The notes under the pieces were generated by a model. It ran no database searches. It was not told the DNA's origin and saw nothing but the letters and a program-made list of their open reading frames with translations. This document shows, piece after piece, positions 1-7,215 of a DNA stretch of 10,938 nt (position 1 is its first letter; every line of letters begins with the position of its first letter). Made by a program: the position numbers and the translations under genes. The DNA lies in the NCBI GenBank assembly GCA_011375245.1, contig DRMA01000139.1:1-10938 (forward strand). The letters are read 5' to 3'. The stretch is from Thiothrix sp. (GTDB taxonomy: Bacteria; Pseudomonadota; Gammaproteobacteria; Thiotrichales; Thiotrichaceae).

Positions 1-1
1 A

Positions 2-67
2 GAACAAAAATTAGTGGCTGATGAAAAAGTGTGGCTAGAGCAAGTGCGAGCCTTTTATTTATATTAA
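2..67 (+). CDS. C-terminal tail of an unidentified protein (5' end outside window)
   Basis: The frame starting at base 2 is open from the window edge and encodes about 21 residues ending in WLEQVRAFYLY before a TAA stop at 65-67. The other two forward frames do not give a sensible tail; the first one stops within 21 bases. The mix of charged and aromatic residues looks like a genuine protein terminus. A hairpin follows 15 bases after the stop and the next gene is convergent, which fits a real gene end. The fragment is too short to assign a family, so no function is proposed. Confidence 0.5.
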   Translation, partial: EQKLVADEKVWLEQVRAFYLY

Positions 68-82
68 TTTATCAGAGAGGTG

Positions 83-109
83 AGTGCCGCTTAAATAATA
101 AGTGGCACT
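83..109. terminator. Hairpin between convergent genes, possible bidirectional terminator
   Basis: An 11-base arm at 83-93 (AGTGCCGCTTA) pairs with 99-109 (TAAGTGGCACT) around the 5-base loop AATAA, with one G-T wobble. It lies between the stop of the plus-strand fragment (67) and the stop of the minus-strand S4 gene (142). This is the expected place for a shared terminator. There is no clean T run on either side, so it is not a textbook intrinsic terminator, and it could instead stabilise the 3' ends of the two transcripts. Confidence 0.5.
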
Positions 110-141
110 TGCCGAAGAATGGTCTGAGAAGTTTGATGTTT

Positions 142-360
142 TTAACCAATAATAATAGTCGTATTATTAAATACCACTTTGTCATCTTTTTTTATTTTCT
201 TTCGTTTTTGAATTTCGCGCTTACCATTGAGAAAAACATGCCCATTGCTGATGGCTAGCTTTGCCTCGCCACCACTAGAAACAAGGCTTTCTAGCTTTAA
301 TAGTTTATAGAGTTCAATATAGTCAGAACGTAATTCAAAGCTAAGCGTTTCAGTATTCAT
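142..360 (-). CDS. ybcJ: Small S4-domain RNA-binding protein, YbcJ-like
   Basis: This 72-residue protein is nearly all S4 domain. The segment IELYKLLKLESLVSSGGEAKL (about residues 16-35) is the first helix pair. It is followed by AISNGHVFLNGKREIQKRKK, the basic turn typical of S4 proteins, and a final short beta strand (KVVFNNTTIII). Length and pattern match E. coli YbcJ (70 residues), where LLKLEG, SG..AK.AI..G.V and RKR occur in the same order. Members bind RNA and are presumed to act on structured or ribosomal RNA, but the target is not well established. The gene lies 64 bases downstream of the pseudokinase gene on the same strand and could be read with it. No clear Shine-Dalgarno sequence precedes the ATG at 360. 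Family assignment is confident; the ybcJ symbol is by similarity only. Confidence 0.85.
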   Translation of the reverse strand: MNTETLSFELRSDYIELYKLLKLESLVSSGGEAKLAISNGHVFLNGKREIQKRKKIKKDDKVVFNNTTIIIG

Positions 361-424
361 CAGTTAGTTATCATCTTAGAGTTTATATATGGGAGCAACC
401 ACAAAAAGGTGTGTTTTGTATGAT

Positions 425-1573
425 TTATTTGTCTGGTTTCAGGTAATAAAAAGCACCACTTGCTATTAGTACTATTAGTGCTAGTAATGCAAGGATGATA
501 ATTACCGTATACTTTTTATTATTTCCTTGGTTTTTATTGGTTATAGAGAGTCCTGTAATAGTAAGCTTTTTTTCTATTGATAATGCTGATGCTGATGCTG
601 ATGATGACGTGTCATTCTCTTGTTCTGTTTGTGCGGTTAGTGTTTCTTTAATGCTATCTTCTAGTAAGGTTTCATGCAGAATGTTGAATTCCTCTTCCCA
701 TGCTTTAATACTAGAGGGGCGTTGTGTTATAGAAAGCTGGAGCGCATGATCAATCGCAGCTAGAAAATGTACTGAATAGTTATTTTGAGCGATAAGGCAA
801 GCAGGTGTTAGAGGATCGCTGCTATTCTGTTTTAGTGTGGTGTTGAGGCGGACTATAGAGGGTGTAGGTATTATGCCTGTTGTAAGTTGGTATAAAATAG
901 CACCTATTGCATAAATGTCAGTCCATACACCTTGTTTTTCAGTGTCATGATGCTGCTCGTAAGCTGTGTAATTTGTTGGTGATGGCTGAGGGCTATTTTT
1001 ATGCCCTAAGAATAGGTTTTTTGGTGTGCCTAGATGGGTAATGACAGGTTGTTGTGTGTCATGATCTATAATAATTGTTGAGGGAGTGAGGTCACCATGT
1101 AAGTAGCCTGCTTGGTGAATGGTACTGAGACTTGCTAATAAAGGCTCAAGCAGCATTACTATCTCATTTTCAGTAAACTTTCTATTTTGTGCGTAGGTTT
1201 GTAATGTGCTGCCGTTTATGTAAGCGGATATTTTATAAAGTGTGTTATTAGTATTGATAGATGCTTGAATGCTATTGATATTGGGGTGTTCAATAGCCAT
1301 AAGGGCATTTATTTCCTGACGATAATGCGATAAGCCCCATTCATAATCATATTTACAATTAGGTCCTTTTAACAGGACATGATTGTTGCTTCTATCACGT
1401 AAGGCAAGATGTTTTGGTAAGTATTCGACAATAGTTACCATTTCTTGTTGCGCTGTTGAAGCAAGGTAGGTCAAGCTCATATTATCTTCTGCCAGTGTCT
1501 GGATGATGTGATAATGTTCTAGCTTGTAGCCTTTAGGCAGTGCATTGGGGAATTTTAGATGATTGTCCAACAT
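425..1573 (-). CDS. Membrane-anchored protein-kinase-like protein, probable pseudokinase
   Basis: The 382-residue protein has a Hanks-type kinase fold at about residues 18-300, a low-complexity serine/alanine linker (about 310-335), one transmembrane helix (about 355-377) and a 5-residue tail. The kinase would therefore be cytoplasmic and tail-anchored. Structural landmarks remain: alpha-C Glu87 (YRQE), the catalytic-loop Asp161 (HGDLTP), YTAYEQ in the APE position, DIYAIGAILYQL with Asp219 for helix F, and QRP with Arg285. Catalytic landmarks are missing. The glycine loop reads LAEDNMSLTYLA with no glycine. The ATP lysine is Val49 (VTIVEYLP, where active relatives have VAIKEYLP). The loop Lys and Asn are Thr163 and Thr166. 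The DFG motif reads HLG, with His180 for Asp. Phosphotransfer is therefore unlikely, and a scaffold or sensor role is an inference. It is divergent from murA; no strong Shine-Dalgarno is seen before the ATG at 1573. Confidence 0.85.
   Translation of the reverse strand: MLDNHLKFPNALPKGYKLEHYHIIQTLAEDNMSLTYLASTAQQEMVTIVEYLPKHLALRDRSNNHVLLKGPNCKYDYEWGLSHYRQEINALMAIEHPNINSIQASINTNNTLYKISAYINGSTLQTYAQNRKFTENEIVMLLEPLLASLSTIHQAGYLHGDLTPSTIIIDHDTQQPVITHLGTPKNLFLGHKNSPQPSPTNYTAYEQHHDTEKQGVWTDIYAIGAILYQLTTGIIPTPSIVRLNTTLKQNSSDPLTPACLIAQNNYSVHFLAAIDHALQLSITQRPSSIKAWEEEFNILHETLLEDSIKETLTAQTEQENDTSSSASASALSIEKKLTITGLSITNKNQGNNKKYTVIIILALLALIVLIASGAFYYLKPDK
585..602. repeat. Three GCTGAT hexamer repeats inside the pseudokinase gene
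   Basis: GCTGAT occurs three times in tandem and the repeat is followed by a partial copy. Read on the minus strand it encodes the alternating Ser-Ala stretch SASASA in the linker before the transmembrane helix. The unit is a multiple of three, so slippage would lengthen or shorten the linker without shifting the frame. Confidence 0.7.
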
Positions 1574-1877
1574 GATAATGTTCTTTATTAATCGTGTTTT
1601 TAAGGGTGTTGCATTTTACTGATGCACTATACTGATTTATATTTTTATTTATTTATCAGCATTTTAGTGTGTATTTAGTTTGAGGGCATGATAGCAAGTA
1701 GTTTGTCCTTAGATATAGTGTCAATGAATGTCGTATTAAAGCGTCTGGTTCTATAATACACCTAAATAACGTCTCTATAGTAGTTTTCATATTCATGTCA
1801 CTAAATTGATAAACGTGCTTCTGTTAGTGTTTTTCGTTATTATGCTTCGCGATCTAAATTGACACTGGAAACTCCTT
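1574..1877. other. AT-rich divergent intergenic region between pseudokinase gene and murA
   Basis: This 304-base stretch has no credible gene. It separates the minus-strand pseudokinase gene from plus-strand murA and must hold both promoters. The part near the pseudokinase gene is very AT-rich (about 1636-1665) and contains the motif ACTGAT twice. A perfect -10-like TATAAT is at 1752-1757 on the plus strand. The murA start is preceded by GGAA at 1867-1870, a weak ribosome binding site 7 bases from the ATG. I see no tRNA, small RNA gene or riboswitch that I can defend. Confidence 0.6.
1752..1757 (+). promoter_or_regulatory. Candidate -10 element upstream of murA
   Basis: TATAAT matches the sigma-70 -10 consensus exactly and would give a leader of about 115 bases before murA. 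No good -35 hexamer lies 16-18 bases upstream, so this is only a candidate. Confidence 0.3.
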
Positions 1878-3137
1878 ATGGAAAAGCTCGTTATTCATGG
1901 CGGTAAGCAGCTTAATGGTGAAGTTGTTATTTCTGGCGCTAAAAATGCGGTGTTGCCGCTATTAGCTGCAACACTCTTGGCCGATGGTAAAATGACCATT
2001 AAGAATGTACCTCGTCTACGTGATGTGAATACTACTATTAAGTTGCTCGAAGGTATGGGTGTAACGGTGAGTGTTGATGATGACTATAATATTACAACGG
2101 ATACAAGATCAATAACGTCTTATTGTGCGCCTTATGAACTGGTTAAAACCATGCGTGCTTCTATTCTTGTTTTAGGGCCTACTTTAGCGCGTTATGGCGA
2201 AGTTGAGGTGTCATTGCCAGGAGGATGTGCGATTGGTTCGCGCCCCGTCAATATTCATCTTTCTGGTTTAGAGGCAATGGGCGCTAGTATTAGCGTCGAA
2301 GAGGGCTTTATTCGTGCCAAGGCAAAGCGCTTAAAAGGGGCGAATATTGTCATGGAAAAAGTCACGGTTACTGGCACAGCAAACTTGTTAATGGCAGCAG
2401 TATTAGCGGAAGGTGTAACAACATTAGATAATGCAGCACGCGAACCTGAAGTGACTGATCTTGCTAACTGTTTGAATAAAATGGGAGCAAAAATTTCAGG
2501 TATTGATACCACTTCTTTGCGTATTGAAGGTGTGGATAGGTTGCAAGGTGTTGAATATACTGTGCTACCTGATCGTATTGAAACAGGTACTTATCTTGCT
2601 GCTGCTGCAATTACAGGAGGGAAAATAAAGGTACTCAACGCAGCACCTTCGACATTAGAAATAGTATTACAAAAATTTCGTGATGCAGGTGCGCTTATTA
2701 CGACAAGTACTGATTGGATTGAGTTAGATATGCAGGAACGTATCTTAAAATCAGTGGATATTACCACTGAACCCCATCCTGGTTTTCCAACAGATATGCA
2801 AGCACAATTTATGGCAATGAATAGCTGTGCGCGAGGCATTAGCGTTATTACCGAAAATATTTTTGAAAACAGAATGATGCATGTTGCTGAGCTAATGCGT
2901 ATGGGCGCTAATATTCGTCTTGAAGGGAATACGGCCATTGTTGCAGGCATGCCCGATTTATTTGGCGCACCCGTGATGGCTACTGATTTGCGGGCATCAG
3001 CAAGTCTGATCCTAGCAGGGTTGGCTGCTAACGGTAAAACCATCATTGATCGTATTTACCATACAGATCGTGGTTATGAAAAAATTGAAGTGCGTTTACA
3101 AAAACTAGGCGCAAACATTGAGCGAGTGAATGGATAA
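1878..3137 (+). CDS. murA: UDP-N-acetylglucosamine 1-carboxyvinyltransferase
   Basis: MurA transfers enolpyruvate from phosphoenolpyruvate to UDP-GlcNAc, the first committed step of peptidoglycan precursor synthesis in the cytoplasm. The protein has 419 residues, the same as E. coli MurA. Key residues are all visible: Lys22 and Asn23 (SGAKNA), the catalytic Cys117 in LPGGCAIGSRPVNIHL (equivalent to E. coli Cys115, the fosfomycin target), Asp306 in GFPTDMQAQF, and Arg372 in TDLRASASL. Because the cysteine is retained rather than replaced by aspartate, the enzyme should be fosfomycin-sensitive, which is inference from the family. It is the first gene of the plus-strand run. The stop codon at 3135-3137 lies inside the first of three 13-base repeats leading to hisG. 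The start is supported by alignment with the E. coli N-terminus, although the ribosome binding site is weak. Confidence 0.98.
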   Translation: MEKLVIHGGKQLNGEVVISGAKNAVLPLLAATLLADGKMTIKNVPRLRDVNTTIKLLEGMGVTVSVDDDYNITTDTRSITSYCAPYELVKTMRASILVLGPTLARYGEVEVSLPGGCAIGSRPVNIHLSGLEAMGASISVEEGFIRAKAKRLKGANIVMEKVTVTGTANLLMAAVLAEGVTTLDNAAREPEVTDLANCLNKMGAKISGIDTTSLRIEGVDRLQGVEYTVLPDRIETGTYLAAAAITGGKIKVLNAAPSTLEIVLQKFRDAGALITTSTDWIELDMQERILKSVDITTEPHPGFPTDMQAQFMAMNSCARGISVITENIFENRMMHVAELMRMGANIRLEGNTAIVAGMPDLFGAPVMATDLRASASLILAGLAANGKTIIDRIYHTDRGYEKIEVRLQKLGANIERVNG

Positions 3138-3170
3138 CACATATGGATAACATATACGGATAATCGATAA
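3132..3170 (+). repeat. Three tandem 13-base repeats spanning the murA-hisG junction
   Basis: Copies are GGATAACACATAT (3132-3144), GGATAACATATAC (3145-3157) and GGATAATCGATAA (3158-3170), head to tail without gaps. The first copy contains the murA stop TAA, and the last base of the third copy is the A of the hisG ATG. Each copy begins with GGA, which in the third copy is the only plausible Shine-Dalgarno for hisG (9 bases from the ATG). Confidence 0.75.
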
Positions 3171-3814
3171 TGGCTGATGTAATTACCATTGCCCTTTCTA
3201 AGGGGCGTATTTTTAAAGAAACCTTACCACTTTTAAAAGTGGCAGGTATTGAACCGTTAGATGACCCAGAAACATCACGTAAATTGATTCTGGATACCAC
3301 CCGAGACGATGTAAAAATTGTTATTATTCGTGCTACAGACGTGCCTGTATATGTGCAATATGGTGCTGCAGATATGGGAGTAACGGGTAAAGATGTACTA
3401 GTAGAACATGGTGGAGAAGGACTTTACGAATTGCTTGATTTACATATTGCTAATTGTAAATTGATGGTCGCAGGGCTTAAAAACCAACCATTGCCAGCAA
3501 CAGGTGTAATAAAAGTAGCGACCAAGTTTGTTAATTGCGCCAAGCATTATTTTTCAGCTCAAGGTCGTCAAGTAGAAATCATTAAGCTATATGGCTCAAT
3601 GGAATTAGCTCCTATTGTTGGTTTGGCCGATTGTATTGTTGATGTGGTTGATACAGGCAGTACGTTGGAAGCGAATGGTTTAGAGCCGATGGAACATATG
3701 TTTGATGTAAGCTCTAGAATGATTGTTAATGAAGCGAGTATGAAAATGCGTAATGCCACTATCCGTTCTTTATTAAAGCATATCGAGTCTGCGCTACAAA
3801 AGCCGTGTAACTAA
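3170..3814 (+). CDS. hisG: ATP phosphoribosyltransferase, short form (HisG-S)
   Basis: HisG condenses ATP with PRPP to phosphoribosyl-ATP, the first step of histidine synthesis. At 214 residues this is the short form, which lacks the C-terminal histidine-binding domain of the roughly 300-residue form. The family rule is that short HisG works in a complex with HisZ, a catalytically inactive HisRS-like protein that carries the feedback site. No hisZ lies in this window. Recognisable segments are the N-terminal ALSKGRIF, YVQYGAADMGVTGKD (63-75) and the signature VGLADCIVDVVDTGSTLEAN (150-169), which includes the PRPP phosphate loop DTGST. The gene follows murA by 32 bases, all but 6 of them repeat sequence. 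It is followed by the aroG-type gene after 55 bases. Confidence 0.97.
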   Translation: MADVITIALSKGRIFKETLPLLKVAGIEPLDDPETSRKLILDTTRDDVKIVIIRATDVPVYVQYGAADMGVTGKDVLVEHGGEGLYELLDLHIANCKLMVAGLKNQPLPATGVIKVATKFVNCAKHYFSAQGRQVEIIKLYGSMELAPIVGLADCIVDVVDTGSTLEANGLEPMEHMFDVSSRMIVNEASMKMRNATIRSLLKHIESALQKPCN

Positions 3815-3831
3815 GAACAACTTGACTAAAA

Positions 3832-3849
3832 CGCTTAATATTATAAGCG
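3832..3849. promoter_or_regulatory. Small palindrome between hisG and the DAHP synthase gene
   Basis: CGCTTA (3832-3837) and TAAGCG (3844-3849) are perfect inverted arms around the loop ATATTA, just after a TTGACT hexamer (3822-3827). It sits in the 55-base gap before aroG. It could be an operator half-site pair or a weak hairpin. It does not match the TyrR box consensus. Spacing from TTGACT to TATTAT or TATAAG is too short for a normal promoter, so no promoter is called. Confidence 0.3.
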
Positions 3850-3869
3850 CCCACTATAAATGAGTAATC

Positions 3870-4949
3870 ATGATGGAAAATACCGATAACTTACGAATTA
3901 AGAATATTGAGGCGGTTGCTAACCCAGTCGATTTATTAAATGATTTGCCAGTGACTGAGACAGCAGCAGCAACTGTTGCTATAGCAAGAAACGATACCCA
4001 TAAAATACTACATGGCGAAGATGATCGCTTGTTAGTGGTTGTCGGTCCTTGTTCCATCCATGATACTGATGCAGCACTAGAATATGCGCATTGGCTACTT
4101 AAATTACGTTATGAGTTTGCAGATACGTTACATATTGTGATGCGCGTGTATTTTGAAAAACCACGTACACGTATTGGTTGGAAAGGATTGATTAATGATC
4201 CTGATTTGACGGATACATTTGATATTAATAAAGGTTTACGTGTGGCACGTAAATTATTACTCGATATTTCTGATTTAGGTATGCCTGCGGCAACGGAGTA
4301 TCTTGATTTGATTACGCCACAATATGTATCTGATTTAGTTAGTTGGGCTGCAATTGGTGCGCGTACCACTGAAAGTCAAGGGCATCGTGAGTTATCATCA
4401 GGTGTTTCTTGTCCAATTGGTTTTAAAAACGGTACCTACGGCAATATGAACATTGCTATTGATGCAATTGCAGCAGCTAATCGTGAGCATCGCTTTCTTT
4501 CCGTGACGCAAGAAGGGCATTCTGCAATTTTTACAACAACAGGAAATGAAGATTGTCATATTATTTTACGCGGTGGTCGAGAGCCTAATTATGATCAACA
4601 GAGTGTTGAGCGAGCAGTAGAAGAATTACGAAAGGCCAAACTCTCGCCTTGTTTAATGGTTGATATGAGTCATGCAAATAGTTGTAAAAATTATAAAAAT
4701 CAAGCCAAAGTTGCAGCATCTATTGTTGAACAAGTAGAAAATGGTAGTTATGCTATTTGTGGTGTAATGATTGAAAGTCATTTGCAAGAAGGTCGGCAAG
4801 ATGCGAAAGGTCGCCCTCTTGCTGATTTAGTTTATGGTCAAAGCATTACTGATGCGTGTATAGGCTTAGATGCTACAGCGCAGATATTACAACAGTTGGC
4901 TGAGGCAGTTAAGAAGCGTCGTGAGGTAAATAAAAATGCTAACAATTAA
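3870..4949 (+). CDS. aroG: 3-deoxy-7-phosphoheptulonate (DAHP) synthase, class I, AroG-like
   Basis: This enzyme joins phosphoenolpyruvate and erythrose 4-phosphate to DAHP, the entry reaction of the shikimate pathway. It has 359 residues and aligns end to end with the E. coli class I enzymes. The metal ligands are Cys61 (VGPCSIHD), His268 (MSHANS), Glu302 (GVMIESHL) and Asp328 (SITDACIG). The phosphoenolpyruvate site includes EKPRT, GWKGLINDP and GARTTESQ. The N-terminal DNLRIKNIE and the segments ITPQY (Pro150, Gln151) and SSGVSCP (Ser180) resemble the phenylalanine-inhibited AroG more than AroF or AroH, so feedback by phenylalanine is the best guess. ATG codons at 3870 and 3873 are both possible; 3870 aligns with the AroG start. 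It is unusual in lying between hisG and hisD, and it overlaps hisD by 14 bases. The isozyme assignment is less sure than the reaction. Confidence 0.95.
   Translation: MMENTDNLRIKNIEAVANPVDLLNDLPVTETAAATVAIARNDTHKILHGEDDRLLVVVGPCSIHDTDAALEYAHWLLKLRYEFADTLHIVMRVYFEKPRTRIGWKGLINDPDLTDTFDINKGLRVARKLLLDISDLGMPAATEYLDLITPQYVSDLVSWAAIGARTTESQGHRELSSGVSCPIGFKNGTYGNMNIAIDAIAAANREHRFLSVTQEGHSAIFTTTGNEDCHIILRGGREPNYDQQSVERAVEELRKAKLSPCLMVDMSHANSCKNYKNQAKVAASIVEQVENGSYAICGVMIESHLQEGRQDAKGRPLADLVYGQSITDACIGLDATAQILQQLAEAVKKRREVNKNANN
4923..4926 (+). promoter_or_regulatory. Shine-Dalgarno for hisD inside the aroG end
   Basis: GAGG at 4923-4926 lies 9 bases before the hisD ATG (4936), within the last codons of aroG. 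It supports this start and translational coupling across the 14-base overlap. Confidence 0.6.
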
Positions 4950-6243
4950 TACACTGAATAAGCACGACGATAATTTTTGGACTGAGCTTGATCAGCAATT
5001 AGTATGGGATAGTGATATGGATCAAGGGGTGCTTGATACGGTTACTGCCATTATTGCTGATATTCGCCATCGAGGTGATGCTGCTGTGGTTGAGTATACA
5101 CAACGCTTTGATCATCAAGATGTTGTAACAATGGCTGAATTGCTTATACCAAAAGAACGTTTACAGGCCGCACTAGAGGCTATTACCGCTAAGCAAAAAG
5201 AGGCATTAGTATTTGCGGCAGAACGTATTCGTGCCTATGCCCAGCATCAAAAAATAACGTCGTGGGAATATACCGAAGAAGATGGCTCCGTACTGGGGCA
5301 ACAGATAACAGCGCTAGATAAAGTGGGACTGTATGTACCAGGAGGCAAGGCTGCGTATCCTTCGTCAGTGTTAATGAATGCGATTCCTGCCAAAGTGGCA
5401 GGTGTAGAAGAACTGATTATGGTTGTACCAACACCAGAAGGCAAGGTGAACGAGCTTGTTTTTGCAGCAGCAGCTATTGCTGGAGTGGATCAAGTGTATG
5501 CGATTGGTGGTGCGCAGGCTATTGCTGCCTTGGCTTATGGTACAGAAACCATTCCTCAGGTGGATAAAATTGTTGGACCAGGTAATATTTATGTGGCGAC
5601 AGCCAAGCGGATGGTGTTTGGTACGGTTGGTATTGATATGATTGCAGGGCCTTCTGAAATACTGGTGATTTGTGATGGTAAGACAGATCCTGATTGGATT
5701 GCCATGGATCTGTTCTCACAAGCAGAACATGATGAAGATGCGCAGGCGATCTTAATTTCTGATGATGCTGAGTTTTTACAACGTGTAGAGCAGAGTATGA
5801 ATGTTTTACTGGAAGAAATGCCACGTAAAGATATTATTACCTGTTCAATAGAAAGTCGTGGCTTGATGATTCAGGTTGAAAATATAGCAGAAGCAGTAGA
5901 GATTGCTAATCATATTGCTCCTGAGCATTTAGAGCTATCAGTAGATAATGCTGAAATCGTTGCAAAGCAAATTCGTCATGCAGGGGCTATTTTTATCGGG
6001 CGGTATACTGCGGAAGCATTGGGAGATTATTGTGCAGGACCAAATCATGTCTTACCAACCTCACGTACAGCAAGATTTTCTTCGCCATTAGGTGTGTATG
6101 ATTTTCAGAAGCGTTCTTCATTGATTGCTTGTTCTACACGTGGTTCTGCGCGTTTAGGGAAGGTTGCAGCATTGTTAGCGTATGGCGAGGGTCTAACTGC
6201 TCATGCTCGTTCGGCAGAATATCGTGTAAATAATAAGGTCTAA
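4936..6243 (+). CDS. hisD: Histidinol dehydrogenase
   Basis: HisD oxidises L-histidinol to L-histidine in two NAD-dependent steps, the last reactions of the pathway, and is a zinc homodimer. The 435-residue length is normal. Visible signatures are VGLYVPGGKAAYPSSVLMN (130-148), KIVGPGNIYVATAKRMVFG (211-229), the zinc ligands Gln262 and His265 in SQAEHDEDAQ, the catalytic pair Glu330-His331 in IAPEHLEL, Asp364 in LGDYCAGPNHVLPT with His371, and zinc-ligand His423 in EGLTAHARSAEYR. All expected catalytic residues are present. In many gammaproteobacteria murA, hisG, hisD and hisC are adjacent. Here aroG separates hisG from hisD, and hisC does not follow; instead a convergent phosphatase gene ends 18 bases downstream. 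The overlap with aroG implies co-transcription with it. Confidence 0.98.
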   Translation: MLTINTLNKHDDNFWTELDQQLVWDSDMDQGVLDTVTAIIADIRHRGDAAVVEYTQRFDHQDVVTMAELLIPKERLQAALEAITAKQKEALVFAAERIRAYAQHQKITSWEYTEEDGSVLGQQITALDKVGLYVPGGKAAYPSSVLMNAIPAKVAGVEELIMVVPTPEGKVNELVFAAAAIAGVDQVYAIGGAQAIAALAYGTETIPQVDKIVGPGNIYVATAKRMVFGTVGIDMIAGPSEILVICDGKTDPDWIAMDLFSQAEHDEDAQAILISDDAEFLQRVEQSMNVLLEEMPRKDIITCSIESRGLMIQVENIAEAVEIANHIAPEHLELSVDNAEIVAKQIRHAGAIFIGRYTAEALGDYCAGPNHVLPTSRTARFSSPLGVYDFQKRSSLIACSTRGSARLGKVAALLAYGEGLTAHARSAEYRVNNKV

Positions 6244-6261
6244 GTTTTTATAGTGTAACCG

Positions 6262-7011
6262 TTAACCTAGCCAAGGACGGCGAGGTTTGCGGGTGTTTAT
6301 TTGGTAGAGCTTAAGTTTTGGTTGTATTTCTAAGATAGAAAGTCTACCCAGTGTTTTACGAGTTCGATAGGCCGCACCTGTATCTAAGTAGCAAATATTA
6401 CTAACATGTATGGGTTCTTTGACAGGTGTATGACCTAAAACTACAAGGTCAATGCCATCAACGCGTTCCGTTTTTTTCGTCACCTGATAATGTCGGTAGC
6501 GGTTTCTTGACCAAAGAATATAGTCACATAAATCTTCATCAGTATGTACTTTTTGTACAAAATGGCTCCATGATAAACCTTTGGGAATGTCGGCATGAAC
6601 AATGCCTATGGTGCCAGAGTCCGTGCTTATTTCTCCAGCAAGTGGTAATTGTTTTACCCGTTCGCGAATAACTTCCCTTTCGTTATCATCAACGTTTAAC
6701 CACCAGTCGCCGCCATTGTTTGTTGTCCAGCTTCTAAACATAGCTTCATTGTGTTTGGAGTCAATCAGCATTGCCTCATGATTACCCATAATGGCATGAA
6801 ACCACGGTTTATCTAGAAACTCCAGAATACGGGAAGATTCAGGTCCACGATCAATAAGGTCGCCGACTGAAAAAACACGATCAATAATAGGGTTAAATTT
6901 CAAGTCTTTTAGTAGGTCTTCTAGAGCATAAAACATGCCATGGATGTCGCCTACTACAAAGTCTCTACCTACTTTATTGTAGGTGTAATGCTTGAACGGG
7001 GTATAACTCAT
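6262..7011 (-). CDS. PPP-family metallophosphatase, PrpA/PphA-like serine/threonine phosphatase
   Basis: The 249-residue protein carries the full calcineurin-like phosphoesterase signature: GDIHG (21-25, Asp22 and His24), GDLIDRGPES (50-59, Asp51, Asp54, Arg55), GNHE (76-79, Asn77 and His78), His139 in GIVHAD and His194 in LGHTP. These residues bind two metal ions and the phosphate. The DRGPES and GNHE spacing and the PWFHAIMGNHEAML segment resemble enterobacterial PphA/PphB protein phosphatases more than the diadenosine tetraphosphatase ApaH, although ApaH-like activity cannot be excluded. It is cytosolic, with no signal peptide. It converges on hisD and no Shine-Dalgarno is obvious before the ATG at 7011. 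The basic C-terminus (RKPRRPW) is notable. The physiological substrate is unknown. Confidence 0.9.
   Translation of the reverse strand: MSYTPFKHYTYNKVGRDFVVGDIHGMFYALEDLLKDLKFNPIIDRVFSVGDLIDRGPESSRILEFLDKPWFHAIMGNHEAMLIDSKHNEAMFRSWTTNNGGDWWLNVDDNEREVIRERVKQLPLAGEISTDSGTIGIVHADIPKGLSWSHFVQKVHTDEDLCDYILWSRNRYRHYQVTKKTERVDGIDLVVLGHTPVKEPIHVSNICYLDTGAAYRTRKTLGRLSILEIQPKLKLYQINTRKPRRPWLG
6264..6287. terminator. Weak hairpin at the hisD/phosphatase convergent junction
   Basis: AACCTAGCC (6264-6272) and GGCGAGGTT (6279-6287) pair with one mismatch around the loop AAGGAC. It begins 21 bases after the hisD stop and overlaps the last codons and the stop of the convergent phosphatase gene. A moderately T-rich stretch follows on the plus strand but there is no real T run, so a terminator role for the murA-hisD transcript is only possible. 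Confidence 0.3.
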
Positions 7012-7215
7012 TTGTGATAGTTTTATGAAGCCTAATGGAGGATGTTATGTATCTCATGATTTAGAGTACAATAATTTGTCGAGACACGTCATTCAACAAT
7101 TGGGTATGGTACTACAAATAACCTACTCAAGCTTATTAAATTTTCTAAATTTGAGTATGATCTTTGCTCATTCGAGATGTTGTTTATGCTTTTTAGCCTT
7201 TAAAGAAAAATAAAA

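Noticed and set aside
31..258. Plus-strand open frame of 75 codons at the left end
   Set aside because: It overlaps the convincing S4 gene on the opposite strand and the hairpin, has no family resemblance, and competes with a better plus-strand frame ending at 67.
2591..3046. Long minus-strand open frame inside murA
   Set aside because: It is a shadow of the murA frame, with no ribosome site and no protein-like composition. Other antisense frames inside hisG, aroG, hisD and glyA were dropped for the same reason.
3860..3889. Nine-codon reading frame overlapping the aroG start, considered as a leader peptide
   Set aside because: It has no run of aromatic codons, no ribosome site and no attenuator structure, so it is likely chance.
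425..7011. Pairing of the kinase-like protein with the PPP phosphatase as one signalling system
   Set aside because: The two genes are about 4.7 kb apart in separate transcription units, and the kinase appears inactive, so proximity alone does not support a link.
7025..7213. Plus-strand open frame of 62 codons between the phosphatase and small membrane protein genes
   Set aside because: No ribosome site and no recognisable motif. The region is AT-rich and must hold two divergent promoters, so the frame is probably chance.
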